Source of the DNA: Dactylosporangium roseum
GTDB lineage: Bacteria; Actinomycetota; Actinomycetes; Mycobacteriales; Micromonosporaceae
Direction: 5' to 3'
Assembly: GCF_025264685.1 (NCBI RefSeq)
Contig: NZ_CP073721.1
Span: 7,519,501-7,583,500, forward strand
Length of the DNA: 64,000 nt
The notes below the pieces were generated by a model, which saw nothing but the letters and a program-made list of their open reading frames with translations, did not search any database and was not told the origin of the DNA. Shown here one piece after another: positions 41,727 through 50,552 of this stretch (its first letter is position 1; the number at the start of each line of letters is the position of its first letter). A program made the translations under genes and the position numbers.

Positions 41727-43634
41727 ATGCGCGGAGGGTTGACCGTCCGTCTCGGGGTGGTCTGCGCGGTGTTCACACTCATGATCAGCACCGCGTTCTT
41801 CGCGATCCTCTTCTCGGTCTACCAGCTCCGCAGCTCCGTCCTCGTCGTCACCCAGGCCGAGCGGGCCGTGTCGGCGGCCAACACCCTCGGGCGCCTCCTC
41901 CTCGACGTGGAAGCGGGCCGACGCGGATTCGCCCTCACCCACGACCGGTCACTGCTGCGACCGTGGATCCGCGCGCAGCAACAGATCCCCTTGCGGCAGC
42001 AGGAACTGGCCGCGGCCGTGACCGGCGACCCGGCGCAGGCTGCCCGGGTGGCCCAGCTCAACGCCGACATCACCGCCTACCTCAACAACTACGCCGACCC
42101 GGCGATCGCGAAGGACGGCACCGACCCGACCAACGTCGACCCGCACTCCATCGCCGACGGCCAGCGCCGGATCGCCGAGCTGCGCAACGAGTTCGACCAG
42201 TTCACGGTGGTCCAGCGGGCGATCGTCGACGACATGCGCAACGAGGCGGCCCAGGCCGGGCGGCGGGCGGTCTTCGCCGGGGTCGGCGGGCTGGCCGTGG
42301 CGCTGCTCGCGGTCGCGCTGCTCACCCGCTCGCTGGCCGTCATGGTCGTACGCCCGCTGCACCGGCTCGTCGGCGCCGCCGACAAGGTCGCGGGCGGCGA
42401 CCTCGGCGTGCGGATCGAGACCGACGCTCCCGTCGAGGTGGGCAGGATGCAGCGCACGTTCAACTCGATGGTCGACGCGCTGGAGCGCGGCCGGATGACG
42501 CTGAGCACGGTGGCGGCGGAGCAGGCGGCGCTGCGCCGGGTGGCGACCGTCGCCGCGCACGGCAGGCCGCCGGAAAAGGTGTTCAGCACGGTGACCGCGG
42601 AGGCGGGCAAGCTGTTCGGGGCCGACGCCGCCGTCCTGCTCCGCTTCGAAGCCGACGGCGGCGGCACCATCGTGGCGAGCTGGAGCTACGACCCGGCGCA
42701 CCGGATCCAGCTCGGCAAGGTGCCGCTCAAGGAGACCGGCATCGCCGGGCGGGTGCTGCGATCCGGCCGGCCGATCCGCATGGAAGGGGCCGAGAGCGCC
42801 GACTTCCTGGCCCGCGAGTTCGGCGACATCGCGATCCGGTCGGCGATCTGCGCACCGGTCCTCGTCGCGGGCAAGGCCTGGGGAGCGCTCAAGGCGCTCT
42901 CCACGCGTTCCGAGGCCCTGGCGGAGCACGACGCCAGGCGCGCCGCCGAGTTCACCGACCTGGTGGCGAGCGCGATCGCCACCTCGCAGGCCCGGGCCGA
43001 CCTGACCGCGTCGCGGGCCCGCGTCGTCGCGGCGACCGACGAGAGCCGCCGGCGGATCGAGCGCGATCTGCACGACGGCACGCAGCAGCGGCTGATCGCA
43101 CTGCTCCTGGCCCTGCGCGCGACCGAGACACAGGCGACCGGCGGCCTGCGTGCGCGCCTCCACTCGATCGGCAGCGATCTGTCGGAGGCGATCGACGAGC
43201 TGCGCGAACTGGCTCGCGGCATCCATCCCTCGATCCTTTCGGAAGGCGGCCTGGGCCCGGCGATCAAGTCGCTGGGCCGTCGCTCACCCGTCCCGGTGGA
43301 GGTCAAGGTGGACCTGCCGGACCGGCTGGAGACCAAGGTGGAGATCGGGGTGTACTACGTGGTGGCCGAAGCGCTGACCAACGCCGTCCGGCACGCTCGG
43401 GCCACGCTCATCAGCGTAGTAGCGTCGATCGTCGACGGGCGGCTGGAGCTGTCGATCGAGGACGACGGCGTCGGCGGCGCCGACCCGAGGACCGGCACCG
43501 GCCTGGTCGGCCTCGGCGACCGGGTTGCCGCGCTCGGTGGCGCCATGCACATCGCCAGCCGTCCGGGTGCCGGCACCAAGCTGAGCATCACCGTGCCGCT
43601 GCCGGCCCTCGCCCAGGGGGGTGACACGGGATGA
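41727..43634 (+). CDS. CHASE3-HAMP-GAF sensor histidine kinase
   Basis: This 635-residue protein has a first membrane helix at residues 8-32 and an extracytoplasmic CHASE3-like helical domain (VEAGRRGFALTHDRSLLRPW). A second membrane helix lies near 185-205. HAMP (VVRPLHRLVGAADKVAGGDL) and GAF follow, then HisKA_3 with ERDLHDGTQQRLIALLLALR and HATPase_c with EALTNAVRHARA and GTGLVGLGDRVAALGG. The His-Asp-Gly-x-Gln box is canonical. It probably phosphorylates the divergent NarL-type regulator. Confidence 0.93.
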   Translation: MRGGLTVRLGVVCAVFTLMISTAFFAILFSVYQLRSSVLVVTQAERAVSAANTLGRLLLDVEAGRRGFALTHDRSLLRPWIRAQQQIPLRQQELAAAVTGDPAQAARVAQLNADITAYLNNYADPAIAKDGTDPTNVDPHSIADGQRRIAELRNEFDQFTVVQRAIVDDMRNEAAQAGRRAVFAGVGGLAVALLAVALLTRSLAVMVVRPLHRLVGAADKVAGGDLGVRIETDAPVEVGRMQRTFNSMVDALERGRMTLSTVAAEQAALRRVATVAAHGRPPEKVFSTVTAEAGKLFGADAAVLLRFEADGGGTIVASWSYDPAHRIQLGKVPLKETGIAGRVLRSGRPIRMEGAESADFLAREFGDIAIRSAICAPVLVAGKAWGALKALSTRSEALAEHDARRAAEFTDLVASAIATSQARADLTASRARVVAATDESRRRIERDLHDGTQQRLIALLLALRATETQATGGLRARLHSIGSDLSEAIDELRELARGIHPSILSEGGLGPAIKSLGRRSPVPVEVKVDLPDRLETKVEIGVYYVVAEALTNAVRHARATLISVVASIVDGRLELSIEDDGVGGADPRTGTGLVGLGDRVAALGGAMHIASRPGAGTKLSITVPLPALAQGGDTG

Positions 43635-43710
43635 GACGATGATGGAGGCCAGCCGGTATCAGGGGGTACGGAAACCCGCAGCAGGGGAATCCCGCTGGCG
43701 CCGAGGTTGC

Positions 43711-43752
43711 GGGTGCGGCCACGAGCGAACGTGGACCTAGACATCCGCACCC
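43711..43752 (+). ncRNA. Structured 5' leader (nested hairpins)
   Basis: Between the kinase stop and the small gene at 43773 the arms GGGTGCGG (43711-43718) and CCGCACCC (43745-43752) enclose a second hairpin CCACG/CGTGG (43719-43723/43730-43734). A further imperfect stem lies upstream (GCAGGGGAATCCCGC). The structure ends 20 bases before the ATG, which suggests a regulatory leader. No known riboswitch class is recognised. Confidence 0.35.
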
Positions 43753-43772
43753 CCTTGAACAGGTGATCCACC

Positions 43773-44021
43773 ATGACGACTTGCCCGGTTGACCCGGTGC
43801 TGAGCATGGCACTGTTCGTCTCCGACACCCCGACGACCCGCGACCTCGACGACGCCACGATCCGCGCGACCGTGGACAGCACGCTCGCCCGGCTCGGCGC
43901 CGATGAGTGCTACGCCCGAGCGGCGGAAGTGTTCGGCGATCGTCCGGACGTCGCACTCGACCGTATCCAGTGGGCGCGCGACCTGTGCGCCCGAGCGCTG
44001 GCGCTTCGCTCAGTGGCATAG
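43773..44021 (+). CDS. Small hypothetical protein
   Basis: This 82-residue acidic helical protein (LDDATIRATVDSTLARLGAD, then ECYARAAEVFGDRPDVALDR) has three cysteines and no membrane or DNA-binding motif. Strong third-position GC and a plausible ribosome site region (AGGTG) support coding. It stands alone behind a structured leader. Family not recognised. Confidence 0.65.
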   Translation: MTTCPVDPVLSMALFVSDTPTTRDLDDATIRATVDSTLARLGADECYARAAEVFGDRPDVALDRIQWARDLCARALALRSVA

Positions 44022-44199
44022 CTGATCGATGATCCTCACCAGTCTGTGCCAGGTCCCCCGAAGCGAGCGTCAGTAAGGACGGGGGCGGCTCGTTGCGAAG
44101 GCCCTCCGCGCGAGCCGCCGCCGTCCGCCCCTCTTCCGTTGCCGTCACGACCTTGGCGCGCCTGGGCAACCACCGGTGAGCCCGCGGCGCCCCGCACCG

Positions 44200-45213
44200 C
44201 TACACGGGGGACAGTTCGCGCGCCTCGGCCCGGCCCGGCCGACGGGACCTGCGCAGCCCGGCGGCGCCCACCAGGATCAGCCCCAGCGCCGCCCAGCCGA
44301 GCAGCACGAGCAGGTGCGGCGTCGCCCCGCCGCCGTCGAAGAACGACACACTGCGCAGCAGCGACCCGGCCGCGCCCGGCGGCAGGTACTGCCCAAGTGC
44401 GCCCCAGCCGGCCGGCAGCATCTCCGGCGCGCTCGCCAGGCCGGACAGCGGGTTGCCGAGCAGCATCATGACGGCCGCGCCCAGGCCCAGGCCGGCGGTG
44501 CCGAAGAGCGACTCGAGACCGAGGACGGTCAGAGCCGTCGCCGCGATGGACAGCGCCACCACACCGCTGTTCGCCCAGTAGTCGCCCTCGATCGAGCCGA
44601 GCCAGAACTGCAGGATGGCGACGAGGGCGAAGCCACCGGTGACCGCGAAGGCGAGCGCGCCGGCGACCCGTCGGACGGTACCGGCGATGAGGTTCGTCAG
44701 CAGTCCGGCCGCGACGATGCCACCCAACACGAGAGGCAGCGCCCCGGCGGCGAGACCGGCACCACGCGGGTCGTCGGCGGGCAGCGGCACGAGGTCGCGC
44801 ACGGCGACGGCCGTCCCGCCCGGGTTCAACCCCTGCGCGACCTGCTGGAGCGCCTGCGCGACGGCCGGGCTCGCCGCCGAGGCGATGATCAGGTGAGGCC
44901 GGCCGGTGGAGAGGTCGATCGCGCCGTACACCTCCCGATCGCGGATCAACCGCTCGGCGGCGGCGGTGTCGGAGACCTGGACCAGGTCGAACGCGCCGGG
45001 CCGCCGGCTCTCCAGTTGCTGGGTGACCTGCGCGACCGCCTGCGGCGGGCCCGCGACGGCGAGCGGGATGTCGTGCACGGTGGAGCGGGTGGCGGGCCAC
45101 GCGAAAGCGATCATGATAACGCTGAGGAGCGCGGTCAGGAGGAGCACGATCGCGCCGACGCGAGGCCATGGCGACCGGGCGTCCTGCCCGGATTCGGGGT
45201 GCTGTGCGGCCAT
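44200..45213 (-). CDS. ABC-2/YhgE-like integral membrane protein
   Basis: This 337-residue protein starts at ATG 45213. One N-terminal membrane helix (VGAIVLLLTALLSVIMIAFA) is followed by an extracytoplasmic domain (residues about 50-165) and five to six C-terminal helices. This is the layout of ABC-2-type or YhgE/Pip-like membrane proteins. No ATPase is adjacent. TetR-type operators precede it at 45232-45295. It may be an efflux or envelope protein. Confidence 0.8.
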   Translation of the reverse strand: MAAQHPESGQDARSPWPRVGAIVLLLTALLSVIMIAFAWPATRSTVHDIPLAVAGPPQAVAQVTQQLESRRPGAFDLVQVSDTAAAERLIRDREVYGAIDLSTGRPHLIIASAASPAVAQALQQVAQGLNPGGTAVAVRDLVPLPADDPRGAGLAAGALPLVLGGIVAAGLLTNLIAGTVRRVAGALAFAVTGGFALVAILQFWLGSIEGDYWANSGVVALSIAATALTVLGLESLFGTAGLGLGAAVMMLLGNPLSGLASAPEMLPAGWGALGQYLPPGAAGSLLRSVSFFDGGGATPHLLVLLGWAALGLILVGAAGLRRSRRPGRAEARELSPV

Positions 45214-45231
45214 CGGAAGTCTCCCTAAAAG

Positions 45232-45295
45232 AACGTTCGTTCGTTCACTTTTGAGCATGACCACCCCTGCCGAGGCCGTCAAGAACGAACGTTCG
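45232..45295. promoter_or_regulatory. Paired TetR-type operators
   Basis: The sequences GAACGTTCGTTCGTTC (45232-45247) and GAACGAACGTTC (45284-45295) share the palindrome GAACGTTC and overlap the promoter of the membrane protein. This resembles operators of TetR regulators of transporters. No TetR gene is found next to them. Confidence 0.6.
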
Positions 45296-45526
45296 ATTTT
45301 TCATCGTGACACCCACGACACGCCAAGCCGGACACCGGCCGGAGCAACCGGAGCCGGACGAGCAGTTTCATGATCGTGGAGCGTTCATGCAGCCAGAGGT
45401 CAAGATCGCGGAGTCAAGCCCCAACAGCCCCTCGGCTAACTCGGACAAGACCAACAATTCGCGCACGGGCCATCGCCGACCGGCGCGCTCCGGCACAATC
45501 CGCCGCCATGCCACTCGACTCCATGA

Positions 45527-47578
45527 TCATGAAACAAAGGCTGAACCGCCCAGCCGCGCCGCCGACAGTGGGGTCGCCACTGTTGCCGAGGGGAGGGTGA
45601 AAGCGAAGCGGGAGCCGCCGGCCTCGTCGTCCGTGGCCATGATCGTGCCGCCGTGACGTTCCACTATTCGCTTGCAGATCGCCAAACCCAACCCCGTGCC
45701 GGTGTAGCCCGAAGAGCGGTGGGCCCGGTGAAAGTTGGTGAAGATGGCATCGTGATGGCCGGGCGGAATACCGATCCCGTTGTCGACGATCTCCACCCGG
45801 ACGATGCCGCCCGCATCGTACGCCGACGATATCGTGATCCGCGGGATCACTCCCGGCGCCGTGTACTTCACCGCGTTGCCGATCAGGTTGTCGAACAACT
45901 GGCGGAGCAGGACGGGGTCGGCGCGTACGTCGAAGAGGTGGCCGATCGTGAACTGCGGTGGCGGGGTGCCGGCCGCGGCGGCCAGGTCGCCGCGCGCGGT
46001 GGTGACGTCGACGACCAGGTCTCGCAGCACCACGTCGACCGGTGCGATGGTCGCGTCGCGGGCCGTCGCGTAGGCGAGCAGGTCGTTGATGAGGTGCCGC
46101 ATCCGGGCCGAGGCGCGGTTGATGCGGCTCAGGCTGTCTTCGGCCTCGTGCACCGCCGGGTGGTCGGGCATCGACCGCAGCGCGTCGTCGAGAGCCTCGG
46201 CCCAGCCGTCGATCGTGGTCAGCGGGTTGAGCAGGTCGTGCGCGACCACGCCGGCGAAGGAGGACAGTTCGTCGCGGTGCCGCCGCTCCGCCGTGACGTC
46301 GTGGAAGACCACCACGGCGCCGCCCTCGTCGTCCGGGCCGTCGGCCGGCAGTGCGGTCGCGCTCACGCTGACGACGCGCCCGTCCGGGATGCCCGGGTTG
46401 CGCACCAGCATCTCGCGGTTGCGCACGGCGTGGCCGGCGAGCGCCTGGTGGTGCGCCATCTCCTCGGGCGGCAGCGGGGTGCCGTCGGGGTGGAAGAGCC
46501 CGTATCGGTCGGATGCGGCGACGTGGTCGCTCTCGCTGGTCACCCCGCCCAGCAGGGCCACGGCGGCGGGGTTGCGCATGATCCAGCGGCCGTCAGGTCG
46601 TACCACCGCCAAACCATCGCTCATCGAATCCACGATCGTCGTCAGCAGGTGGGCCTGGGCCGCGGCCGCCTTCCCGGCCGCCGTCAACTGCTCGAGGAGG
46701 GCGGCGCGTTCGTCGCGGCCGAGTGCGATGGACAGCCCGACGATCGCGACCATGCCGACGAACGCCTGGGCGACCAGCGCCCGGGTCGGGTGCGCGGTGA
46801 TCCCGGCGAACGGGCCATCGCCGTTCAGGGTGAACAGGATCGCCAGGGCGCCCAGGCAGAGGTCGTGGAAGACGACGAAGGTGGTGTGCAGCCGCAGCGC
46901 GGACCAGACCGTGACCGCCAGCAGCGGGAACGCCAGCGGAAGGCCGTGGTTGAGGGCGAACCCGACGACGTAGGCGGTGACCGAGCAGACGACGAGCGCC
47001 ACGTACTCGGCGACGCGCAGCGGAGGAGCGAGGCGGAGCCGCCAGCCGGTGGTGAGGTGGTAGCCGAGGCGCATCCCGGCGACGCCGATGAGCAGGATGC
47101 TCACCACATTGCGGGTGAACCAGACGGCGACCTCGCTCCATGCCAGGTGCCCGGTGCCGAACCACACCGCCGTGGGGCCGATCATCGTGCTCGCGGCGGC
47201 GGCGCCCCCCGCGACCACCAGGAGTCGCCACAGGTCGACGGCGCGGGAGAGCTGCTCGTGGCCACCGGCGCCCCACAGGTGCGGGCAGAGCCGGCGGAAG
47301 ACGGCCAGGAAGACGTAGACCTGCACCAGGTTCGCGACGACGAAACAGCAGGCCAGGGCGAGCGGAGCGCCGGTCGCGGTGTTGACGACGACGGTGATCA
47401 CGGTCAGGGCGATCGGGTCGATCCAGCGCAGGCGCCGCCGGCGCTGGGCGGAGAACCAGAGCACCGACACGCCGGCGGCCGGCCAGACCAGGCTCAGGCT
47501 GGTGCTGTCCAGGATCGTGAGGCGGCCCGCGAGGGTCGCCGCCAGGTACAGCAGAGCCCACGCAGCGGTAGGGATCAT
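45527..47578 (-). CDS. MASE1-like membrane sensor histidine kinase with PAS domain
   Basis: This 683-residue protein has eight or so N-terminal membrane helices (residues 1-290) in a MASE1-like arrangement. A PAS domain follows (VDSMSDGLAVVRPDGRWIMR), then HisKA with FAGVVAHDLLNPLTTIDGWA (phospho-His in AHDLLNPL) and HATPase_c with NLIGNAVKYTAPG, DNGIGIPPGHHDAIF and GTGLGLAICKRIVERHGG. It is coupled to the receiver protein upstream by ATGA. The ligand is unknown, and MASE1 is an integral sensory module. Confidence 0.92.
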   Translation of the reverse strand: MIPTAAWALLYLAATLAGRLTILDSTSLSLVWPAAGVSVLWFSAQRRRRLRWIDPIALTVITVVVNTATGAPLALACCFVVANLVQVYVFLAVFRRLCPHLWGAGGHEQLSRAVDLWRLLVVAGGAAAASTMIGPTAVWFGTGHLAWSEVAVWFTRNVVSILLIGVAGMRLGYHLTTGWRLRLAPPLRVAEYVALVVCSVTAYVVGFALNHGLPLAFPLLAVTVWSALRLHTTFVVFHDLCLGALAILFTLNGDGPFAGITAHPTRALVAQAFVGMVAIVGLSIALGRDERAALLEQLTAAGKAAAAQAHLLTTIVDSMSDGLAVVRPDGRWIMRNPAAVALLGGVTSESDHVAASDRYGLFHPDGTPLPPEEMAHHQALAGHAVRNREMLVRNPGIPDGRVVSVSATALPADGPDDEGGAVVVFHDVTAERRHRDELSSFAGVVAHDLLNPLTTIDGWAEALDDALRSMPDHPAVHEAEDSLSRINRASARMRHLINDLLAYATARDATIAPVDVVLRDLVVDVTTARGDLAAAAGTPPPQFTIGHLFDVRADPVLLRQLFDNLIGNAVKYTAPGVIPRITISSAYDAGGIVRVEIVDNGIGIPPGHHDAIFTNFHRAHRSSGYTGTGLGLAICKRIVERHGGTIMATDDEAGGSRFAFTLPSATVATPLSAARLGGSAFVS

Positions 47579-47940
47579 GCGCTGCTCCGCATGGTCCGCT
47601 CCACCCCGGACCGCAGCGACTCGGCCGTGAACGGTTTCCGCACGTAGAGCGCGCCGGTCTCCGCGACGCGCACGACCACGTCGCCGCCCCAGAGGACGGT
47701 GAGGAACATGGCCGGCAGGTCGGGACGGTGCCGCCGCAGGCGTTGCAGCAGTTCGATCCCGTCCATGCCGGGCATGTCGACGTCCAGGATCACGGCGTCG
47801 GGCAGCCCGTGCCGGGCGACGGCGGCGAGCGCGGTGTTGCCGTTTTCGGCGGCGAGCACGTCGTGCCCGTCGGCCCGCAGTCGCTTGACGATCAGGTCAC
47901 GGACGTCCTGCTCGTCATCCACCACGAGTAACCGGGCCAT
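47575..47940 (-). CDS. Single-domain response regulator
   Basis: This 121-residue receiver starts at ATG 47940 with VVDDEQD, phospho-Asp in AVILDVDMPGMDG, Thr in FLTVLW and Lys in YVRKPF. No output domain is present. The stop overlaps the kinase ATG, so regulator and kinase form a two-gene unit that must act through a further protein. Confidence 0.92.
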   Translation of the reverse strand: MARLLVVDDEQDVRDLIVKRLRADGHDVLAAENGNTALAAVARHGLPDAVILDVDMPGMDGIELLQRLRRHRPDLPAMFLTVLWGGDVVVRVAETGALYVRKPFTAESLRSGVERTMRSSA

Positions 47941-47990
47941 GTGCGCCTCCCGCCTTCCCCGACGTCTCATCGGCAGGCGGGAGGCGCGTT

Positions 47991-49232
47991 TTACCGCTTC
48001 GCGGGAATGACGTCCTCGAGGTGGCGGCCGTTGACGGCGGCCCGGCGGCCGGCGTCGACCTCACGCTTCCAGGTGCGGACGTAGTTGGAGGCGGTGAGGC
48101 GGTCGACGTCGTCGAGGTCGAGCAGGTCGCCGACGAACATGGTGAGTGCGACCACGTCACGCTGGTCGCCGGCGGGGATGTGCTCGTGCAGGATCTGGTG
48201 CACCTGGTTGCGCAGTGACCCTTCCCGCACCAGCGGTGCCGGGCTGAGCGTCGGCTCCTCGGCGATCTCCGCGGTCGTCGGCCGGGTCCGCGACTTGCGG
48301 GGCGGCGGCAGGATGCCCTCGATCTCCCCGCGCAGCTCACCGAGCGGCGAGAACGACGGCTCCGGCGCCGGCTCGGTCTTCGGCGGCTCGGGCAGTGCGA
48401 GTTGCTCCTGGGTGTCGATCACCGGCAGCGGCTCGGGCTCCGGCTCGGCCGGTGCCGGCAGGGCACCGGCCGGCGCGAGGCGTGCCGGGGCGAGGTCGGC
48501 GGCGATGAGTGCGGTCAGGCCGTCGTAGTCGGCGCCGTCGGCGAGCCGGTGGGCGATCTCGTCGAGGTCGTAGACGGCGACGGCGATGTCGGCGGTGGTC
48601 GGGTCGACCGCGGCGCGGATCTTGCGGTGCAGGACCTTCGAGATGGCGGAGGTGCGCAGCTCCTTGCGCTTCTCGGCCCGGGCCGCGGCGAGGGAGCCGT
48701 AGAGCCCCAGGCGGGGGTCGGCCTTGGCGAGGTTCTTCGCCCGCAGCGTCATCCAGGGGTGGCGCGCCCAGTGCCCGACGACCTCGTAGGCCGGCGTGGT
48801 GGGCGGCAGGTCACCCTTGGCCCGCAGCCGGTCACGGCGCTGGTTCTCGGTGTGCATGAGCCAGACGAGGTAACCGAGCGCGGACATGCCGGCGAAGAAG
48901 CCGGCGAGGAGCTTGTTGTCGTGGGCCATCCAGTTGAACGCCACCGCGAACGCGGCGATGATCGCCGACAGGATGCGGGAGGCGATCGCCCGCTCCCCCA
49001 GCCGGCGCCGCACGTCGGCGTTGGCGAGCACGACGATGCCGCCCAGCTCGAGCGCGCCGACCGCGGGGATCGCCCAGATCAGCGGTATGCCGAGGGCCTC
49101 GACGGCACCGGAGACCTGCCCGGCCAGGGCGACCAGCAGGACCACCACGTAGAAGAGCTGACGCATGTAGGACGTGCGCCGGACCGTGCGTTGCAGGTCG
49201 GCATCGAGTTGGCCAATGCCCGGCGTTGTCAC
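47991..49232 (-). CDS. DUF2637-type membrane protein
   Basis: This 413-residue protein starts at GTG 49232. It has four membrane helices in the first 130 residues (YVVVLLVALAGQVSGAVEAL, PAVGALELGGIVVLAN, IIAAFAVAFNWMA, MSALGYLVWLM), matching DUF2637, which is common in actinomycete plasmids and integrative elements. A charged helical region and a Pro/Glu-rich linker follow. The C-terminal module (LRNQVHQILHEHIP, ending in a basic VRTWKREVDAGRRA) may bind nucleic acid. It is coupled to the ribbon-helix-helix gene. Confidence 0.85.
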   Translation of the reverse strand: MTTPGIGQLDADLQRTVRRTSYMRQLFYVVVLLVALAGQVSGAVEALGIPLIWAIPAVGALELGGIVVLANADVRRRLGERAIASRILSAIIAAFAVAFNWMAHDNKLLAGFFAGMSALGYLVWLMHTENQRRDRLRAKGDLPPTTPAYEVVGHWARHPWMTLRAKNLAKADPRLGLYGSLAAARAEKRKELRTSAISKVLHRKIRAAVDPTTADIAVAVYDLDEIAHRLADGADYDGLTALIAADLAPARLAPAGALPAPAEPEPEPLPVIDTQEQLALPEPPKTEPAPEPSFSPLGELRGEIEGILPPPRKSRTRPTTAEIAEEPTLSPAPLVREGSLRNQVHQILHEHIPAGDQRDVVALTMFVGDLLDLDDVDRLTASNYVRTWKREVDAGRRAAVNGRHLEDVIPAKR

Positions 49233-49480
49233 CGGCTTCTCCCGTCATCCGTGGCCGGCAACGGATAGCCCCGTGCCGCGAGGAACTCGGCCAGCGCCAG
49301 ATCCACCGAGCTCTGCACGGTGGTGTTGTGGTCGCCGACGAACCGCTGCAGGGTCTGCTCGATCTCAACCCGCACACGGGTGTTGAGCTGGACCCGCTCG
49401 AACCGCGGCCGCCGCGGTGGCATCGCCACCGTCTTCCCAGTCGACTCCAGCACCATCTCGTCTTTCACCCGGTCGGACAT
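49229..49480 (-). CDS. Ribbon-helix-helix DNA-binding protein
   Basis: This protein has about 83 residues from ATG 49480 (an upstream GTG at 49516 would put the start inside the iterons). The core FERVQLNTRVRVEIEQTLQR with TTVQSSVDLALAEFLAARGY is the strand-helix-helix of Arc/ParG-type regulators. The basic N-terminal tail fits DNA contact. The stop overlaps the DUF2637 gene by four bases. It probably autoregulates through the GCTAGC repeats. Confidence 0.75.
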   Translation of the reverse strand: MSDRVKDEMVLESTGKTVAMPPRRPRFERVQLNTRVRVEIEQTLQRFVGDHNTTVQSSVDLALAEFLAARGYPLPATDDGRSR

Positions 49481-49507
49481 CTTCACCGATCGCTGTTGAT
49501 CACTTTC

Positions 49508-49536
49508 GCTAGCCACTTGCTAGCCGGGACGCTAGC
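49508..49536. promoter_or_regulatory. GCTAGC iterons
   Basis: Three GCTAGC hexamers lie at 49508, 49519 and 49531, 11 and 12 bp apart (one helical turn), just upstream of the ribbon-helix-helix start. Helically phased short repeats are the usual operator form for such proteins. Confidence 0.65.
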
Positions 49537-49742
49537 AAAACATCCGCCAACGGCCGAATCAGACACGCCGCGCCGGCACCCCCGGCCGGCGTGGCGCCCG
49601 GCGGTCCACCGCCCACATAGGACGGTGACGGCGGCCGCCCGGGCCGGGCACCGGCCCCGGGACACCCCTGCCACCCTTCTCGGGGTCCGCTCGGGGTCAC
49701 TCCCTGATGTGCGCTTTGTACGCTCGGCCATAGCTTCGTCAC

Positions 49743-50327
49743 ATGACCTTTCTCGAAGCGGTGCCGGTGCCCTTGTTGGGCCTCGCGCTCGGCGTGGTCA
49801 TGCTCCTCGACACCGTGCCGATCCTCGGCATCCTCATCCCGGCGGACGTCGCCATCCTCACCACGTCGGGCGTGACCGATCCGTTCAGCAGCCTCGGGTG
49901 GATCATCGCCGGCTGCCTGACCGGCTGGTCCCTGAGCTTCCTCGCCGGCCGGCTCCTCGGCGAGCGCCTCCGGTCGAGCCGCTTCGGCGACTGGATCGGC
50001 GCGGAGCGCTGGACAACCGCCGACCGGGTGGTCCGCGAGGGCGGCAGCCGCATCCTGGTGACGGCGCCGTTCCTGCCGTTCGTCAACACGCTGGTGCCGC
50101 TGGTCGCGGGCGGGCTCCGGATGCCGTACGTCCGGTTCCTGCGCAACGCCGCCATCGGTTCGGCGCTGTGGGGCGGCCTCTACGTCAGCCTGGGCACGCT
50201 CGCACAGCAGATCTCCGAGCTGCTGCCGACGGGAAACCTTACAATGATCGCCACCGTCATACTCGCCCTCACGTTCGGCTGGGTGGCACTCAAGGGCACC
50301 CGCCGGCTCACTACCGTACGTGACTAG
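49743..50327 (+). CDS. DedA-family membrane protein
   Basis: This 194-residue protein has the DedA/SNARE-associated core: an early helix with LLDTVPILGILIPADVAILT (family F/E-P region variant), GWSLSFLAGRLLGERL and a re-entrant region VTAPFLPFVNTLVPLVAGGL with the conserved Arg/Pro-Gly-like loop, then a C-terminal helix. DedA proteins move lipid carriers such as undecaprenyl phosphate or maintain membrane potential. It stands alone before the riboswitch. Confidence 0.85.
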   Translation: MTFLEAVPVPLLGLALGVVMLLDTVPILGILIPADVAILTTSGVTDPFSSLGWIIAGCLTGWSLSFLAGRLLGERLRSSRFGDWIGAERWTTADRVVREGGSRILVTAPFLPFVNTLVPLVAGGLRMPYVRFLRNAAIGSALWGGLYVSLGTLAQQISELLPTGNLTMIATVILALTFGWVALKGTRRLTTVRD

Positions 50328-50371
50328 CCGTACGCGTTCTCGGTCCTGCGCGACCAGGCGACCGTTCGGTA

Positions 50372-50533
50372 ATCTGGCGACGGATTCGCCTGGCGGCGCC
50401 CCTCGGCGCCAGTGAGTCCGCCGCCGAGTCGGTCTCGACCGAGCCGGGGAACCAACCGAAGTTCCGGGGTGAATCCGCACCTGCGGTAGGGGTCACTGTT
50501 CCGTCCCGAACCCGTCAGCTAACCCGGTAGGCG
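50372..50533 (+). promoter_or_regulatory. c-di-AMP riboswitch (ydaO/yuaA type)
   Basis: The conserved actinobacterial ydaO pieces occur in order: CCGGGGAACC (50444-50453), GGGGTGAATCC (50466-50476), CGGTAGGG (50484-50491) and ACCCGTCAGCTAACCCGGTAG (about 50510-50530), followed at once by the cell-wall hydrolase-like gene at 50553. Established knowledge: this class switches off wall-hydrolase and osmolyte genes at high c-di-AMP. The 5' boundary is approximate. Confidence 0.9.
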
Positions 50534-50552
50534 GCGCGCGAAGGGACAGATC

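Noticed and set aside
41357..43624. Alternative forward frame through the CHASE3 kinase gene
   Set aside because: Out-of-phase Arg/Gly-rich product. The kinase frame carries every expected motif.
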